From Paramecium sonneborni (taxonomy: Eukaryota > Ciliophora > Oligohymenophorea > Peniculida > Parameciidae): a DNA stretch of 64,000 nt. The DNA lies in NCBI GenBank assembly GCA_905182985.1, contig CAJJDN010000066.1, positions 401,076-465,075 on the forward strand. The letters are read 5' to 3'. Under the pieces are notes generated by a model. The model was not told the origin of the DNA and ran no database searches. It saw only the letters and a program-made list of their open reading frames with translations. A program made the position numbers and the translations under genes. Positions 61,661 to 64,000 of the stretch are shown piece after piece (position 1 is the stretch's first letter; each line of letters begins with the position of its first letter).

Positions 61661-62229
61661 TTCCTTTAACATTTATGGGGGGGGCTGGGTATTAGAATTA
61701 CCTATTTGATCTTGAAAGTTTAAAGTTAGAAAATAAATGATTTAATTAAAGAAATAAATCATTATAAGTTATATTAACAACAGTAATATAGTTAGATAAA
61801 TCAAAATAGTAAAAATAAATTTTTTTTTTAGAATTAATCATTACATTTTTATTTTAAGGGAATAAGCGAACGGTAGTTTTATTTTGTAATATTTAAATCA
61901 AAAATTAATGTGCTAAAAGTTCTCTAATGATTTAGTTTTATATATACTATCCAATTAAATAGTTATAAAAATGATCTTTGGGTATCATAATTTAGAGTTT
62001 GATTTAGTTGTAAATTAATTTCAAGTGATTAGAAAAAGTTAAACTAATAACGAATTTCTTAATTTTCAAATAAAGAATGAGACTATTTAAATGAAAATTG
62101 AATTAATAATTTTATTTTTCTTTAACAACAAATTAAGAAATAAATTTATAAATTATATATAAAAAACTTAATTCTATTATTTCATCATTCTCACTTTTCA
62201 AATTAATCAAAAAATTTATAATAAAAAAA

Positions 62230-64000
62230 ATGAACTTGGAATTTAAATAATAATGTTCTATTCATTAAAAGGAGATTCTATTATTCAATTTAAAAGAAAC
62301 TATTCCTTCATAAAGAAAGTTATGCCTCAAGTGTTTAACTGAATAAAATCCAGAGTTAGTATCAATTTCTGATTTTAATAGTCAGGTAATGTCTATTCAT
62401 GATTAAATGATCAAACTTTAATCAAATAGTTAAGGAATCTTTAGCAATGCCACAACAGATGATGATTATTAATGGCTTCGTTAAGTTTCTTAGAAAATTT
62501 CAAATATTACTTGCAATAAACATGGATAAGATTCCATTATAATCAACAAAAGATGTTAAGCTAATAACAAGTTTTGCCTTCAATGTATAGCTGAAATTTA
62601 AAGTGGTTATATTCTAATTGATGAACTCATAACAATACTGCTAAAAATAAAAAAAAATATATTAGAAGAAGCCAATGAAATTAAAGAATTCAAAATTTAT
62701 ATTTTTAAAAAATAGAAAGAACTGTTAATAAATTATAAAAATTAAATTGAATAAAAAATTAATAAATTTCTTTAAAGAATAGATTAATTAATAGAACTTG
62801 TTGCCAAATCTTATTGTAATTAAAAAGATTTTATAGAAAAAATATCAATTGATGATATTGACTTGATGATTGATCAGCTTTGTTAAACTTAAGTAAATCA
62901 AACTAATTTTGAGGAAATCAAGAAAATTTTGATAGAAAATATTGAAAATCTTTAGTTACAGGAGGAAATTTAACATTTAAAATTGTGGACTGATAAATTA
63001 CTTTTGGAGAACTCTAATTAAACATTTGATTTTATTAGCTAATTTAGATAAACCGGCAAAATTGAATTATAATTACCTAAATTCAAATTTAAAAAAATTT
63101 CATCACAAGTACAAATAGGTTGGTGTGATACTATTGAAATTAATAAAGAATCTACTTTAATTCTTTTGGGCTGCCAAACCGATATTAAAGCTTGTCAATT
63201 TAAAAATGGTTAGATAAAATAAATTTGCAAATTTCATGGACATGAATGGATTGTAACTTGTTTAAAGTTTATGTCACAATCAAATTATTTTATATCTGCT
63301 GGAAGGGACAAAAAAATTAAAATTTGGTTAAATGTTGGAATGGCTTAACAAAAAGAAATAGCAGTTCTGGTTGGTCATAAAAATCTTATAACTTGTGTAA
63401 TATCAAATTTAGATGAAAGTCTAATTATTTCTAGTAGTGAAGATTGGACAATAAAATTTTGGGCAAAATTCAATAAATGGAAGTGTATTTAAACTATAAC
63501 AAATCATACAGATAGTGTATTTAGTTTATGTTTGAGCAATTCAGGTTAAAAAGTTATCTCTTGTGGAAAGGATGGATAAATTTTAGTATTATAACAAATA
63601 TCTTAAGGCATTCAACAAACTTGGAATGTTGTATAAACTATTACAGAATAATGGGGAAGAAGGTTATGTTTTATTGGCGAAAATCGTTTTACTTTCTAAC
63701 CATATTGCAAAGAAATCATGTGTATATTTGATTTTAATAAAACAAATGGAGAGTTTATAAAAATAAAAGAAGTAAAAGTAGCAGGAGGAAAAATTTGCAG
63801 CTAATTCTTTCATTAATAATACTCAAATAAAAAATCAATACTAGTGAGTAAAAATTGCAGATCTATAAATATTATGGAAATATAAGAGATTGGTGATTGC
63901 CATTAGGTTTAAACCCTTGATTTTGATACTTAATTTATTTATGGCGCGATTAATAATGATGGCGAATATTTAATTGTTTGGGATTAGAATAAAAAAACAA
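62230..64000 (+). CDS. WD40-repeat protein with Cys-rich head (paralogue 2), 3' end outside window
   Basis: Intronless and open for 590 codons from ATG 62230 to the window edge. It has the same layout as the gene at 47775. Cys-rich groups come first (RKLCLKCLTEQ ... CNKHGQDS ... CQANNKFCLQCIAEIQ), then a Lys/Gln/Ile-rich coiled coil, then WD40 units. These read ILLGCQTDIKACQF, FISAGRDKKIKIWLN, IISSSEDWTIKFWAKF, VISCGKDGQILVL and GAINNDGEYLIVWDQN. By comparison with the paralogue only about ten C-terminal residues are missing. The head is shorter than in paralogue 1, which explains most of the length difference. The two copies are clearly diverged in sequence and lie in the same orientation 14.5 kb apart. 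Confidence 0.85.

Larger units (their letters stand above)
60032..62229. other. 2.2 kb region without intact genes
   Basis: Contains the inverted relic at about 60546-60960 and the possible minus-strand relic at about 61080-61660, both described separately, plus an 8-G run at 61677-61684. The remainder is A/T-rich with TGA in all frames. Confidence 0.45.

Overview
The window is a macronuclear-type chromosome segment of a ciliate, most probably Paramecium (aurelia complex or a close relative). The evidence is direct. Almost every long gene stays open only if TAA and TAG are read as glutamine and TGA is the sole stop. Genes are cut by 21-31 nt GT...AG introns (mostly GTA...TAG), the DNA is extremely AT-rich, and one gene is a giant cysteine-periodic surface-antigen-like protein. 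Gene models below were built by hand with this code; nearly all intron sets close the reading frame exactly. Reads made with the standard code give only fragments.

Left half (1-37.8 kb), gene-dense, both strands: RPS15 (partial, runs off the left edge), a GRDP-like protein, a cathepsin-L-like protease, an EF-hand axonemal-dynein-LC4-like protein, a dual-specificity phosphatase and a multi-BRCT protein. A 3.4 kb gene-poor stretch follows. Next come a coiled-coil protein, a ZNF598/Hel2-like RING/C2H2 ubiquitin ligase, NADP-isocitrate dehydrogenase, an SF-assemblin, a large protein with three degenerate Ulp1-like (C48) domains, a MORN-repeat protein, a DHHC palmitoyltransferase, EFCAB10-like and CFAP410-like ciliary proteins, and a SMARCAL1-type annealing helicase. 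After these lie a LolD/MacB-type ABC ATPase, a CXC (tesmin/LIN54) protein, NDUFA12, eIF4A3, ATG4 and a RimK-like ATP-grasp protein. Many are single-copy cellular genes for translation and its quality control, mRNP, respiration, autophagy and cilia; nothing indicates co-regulation beyond proximity.

Right half (37.8-64 kb) is different in texture. It holds an intronless 2,699-codon cysteine-rich GPI-type surface protein, then an assembly gap flanked by an exact 187-bp duplication, then two paralogous intronless WD40 proteins. Between the WD40 genes lie about 7 kb of decayed sequence, a 23-intron MORN-variant (YwqK-like) repeat gene, and a degenerate inverted copy of that repeat family. This looks like a duplication-rich, fast-evolving (possibly subtelomere-like) region, although no telomeric repeats were seen.

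The most notable observations are: predicted catalytically dead tandem C48 domains; a repeat protein in which micro-introns sit in register with the protein repeats; a substantial minority of introns that appear to use AAG acceptors and GTT donors instead of the usual GTA...TAG; the likely artefactual N-gap; and several one-lesion or frameshifted genes.
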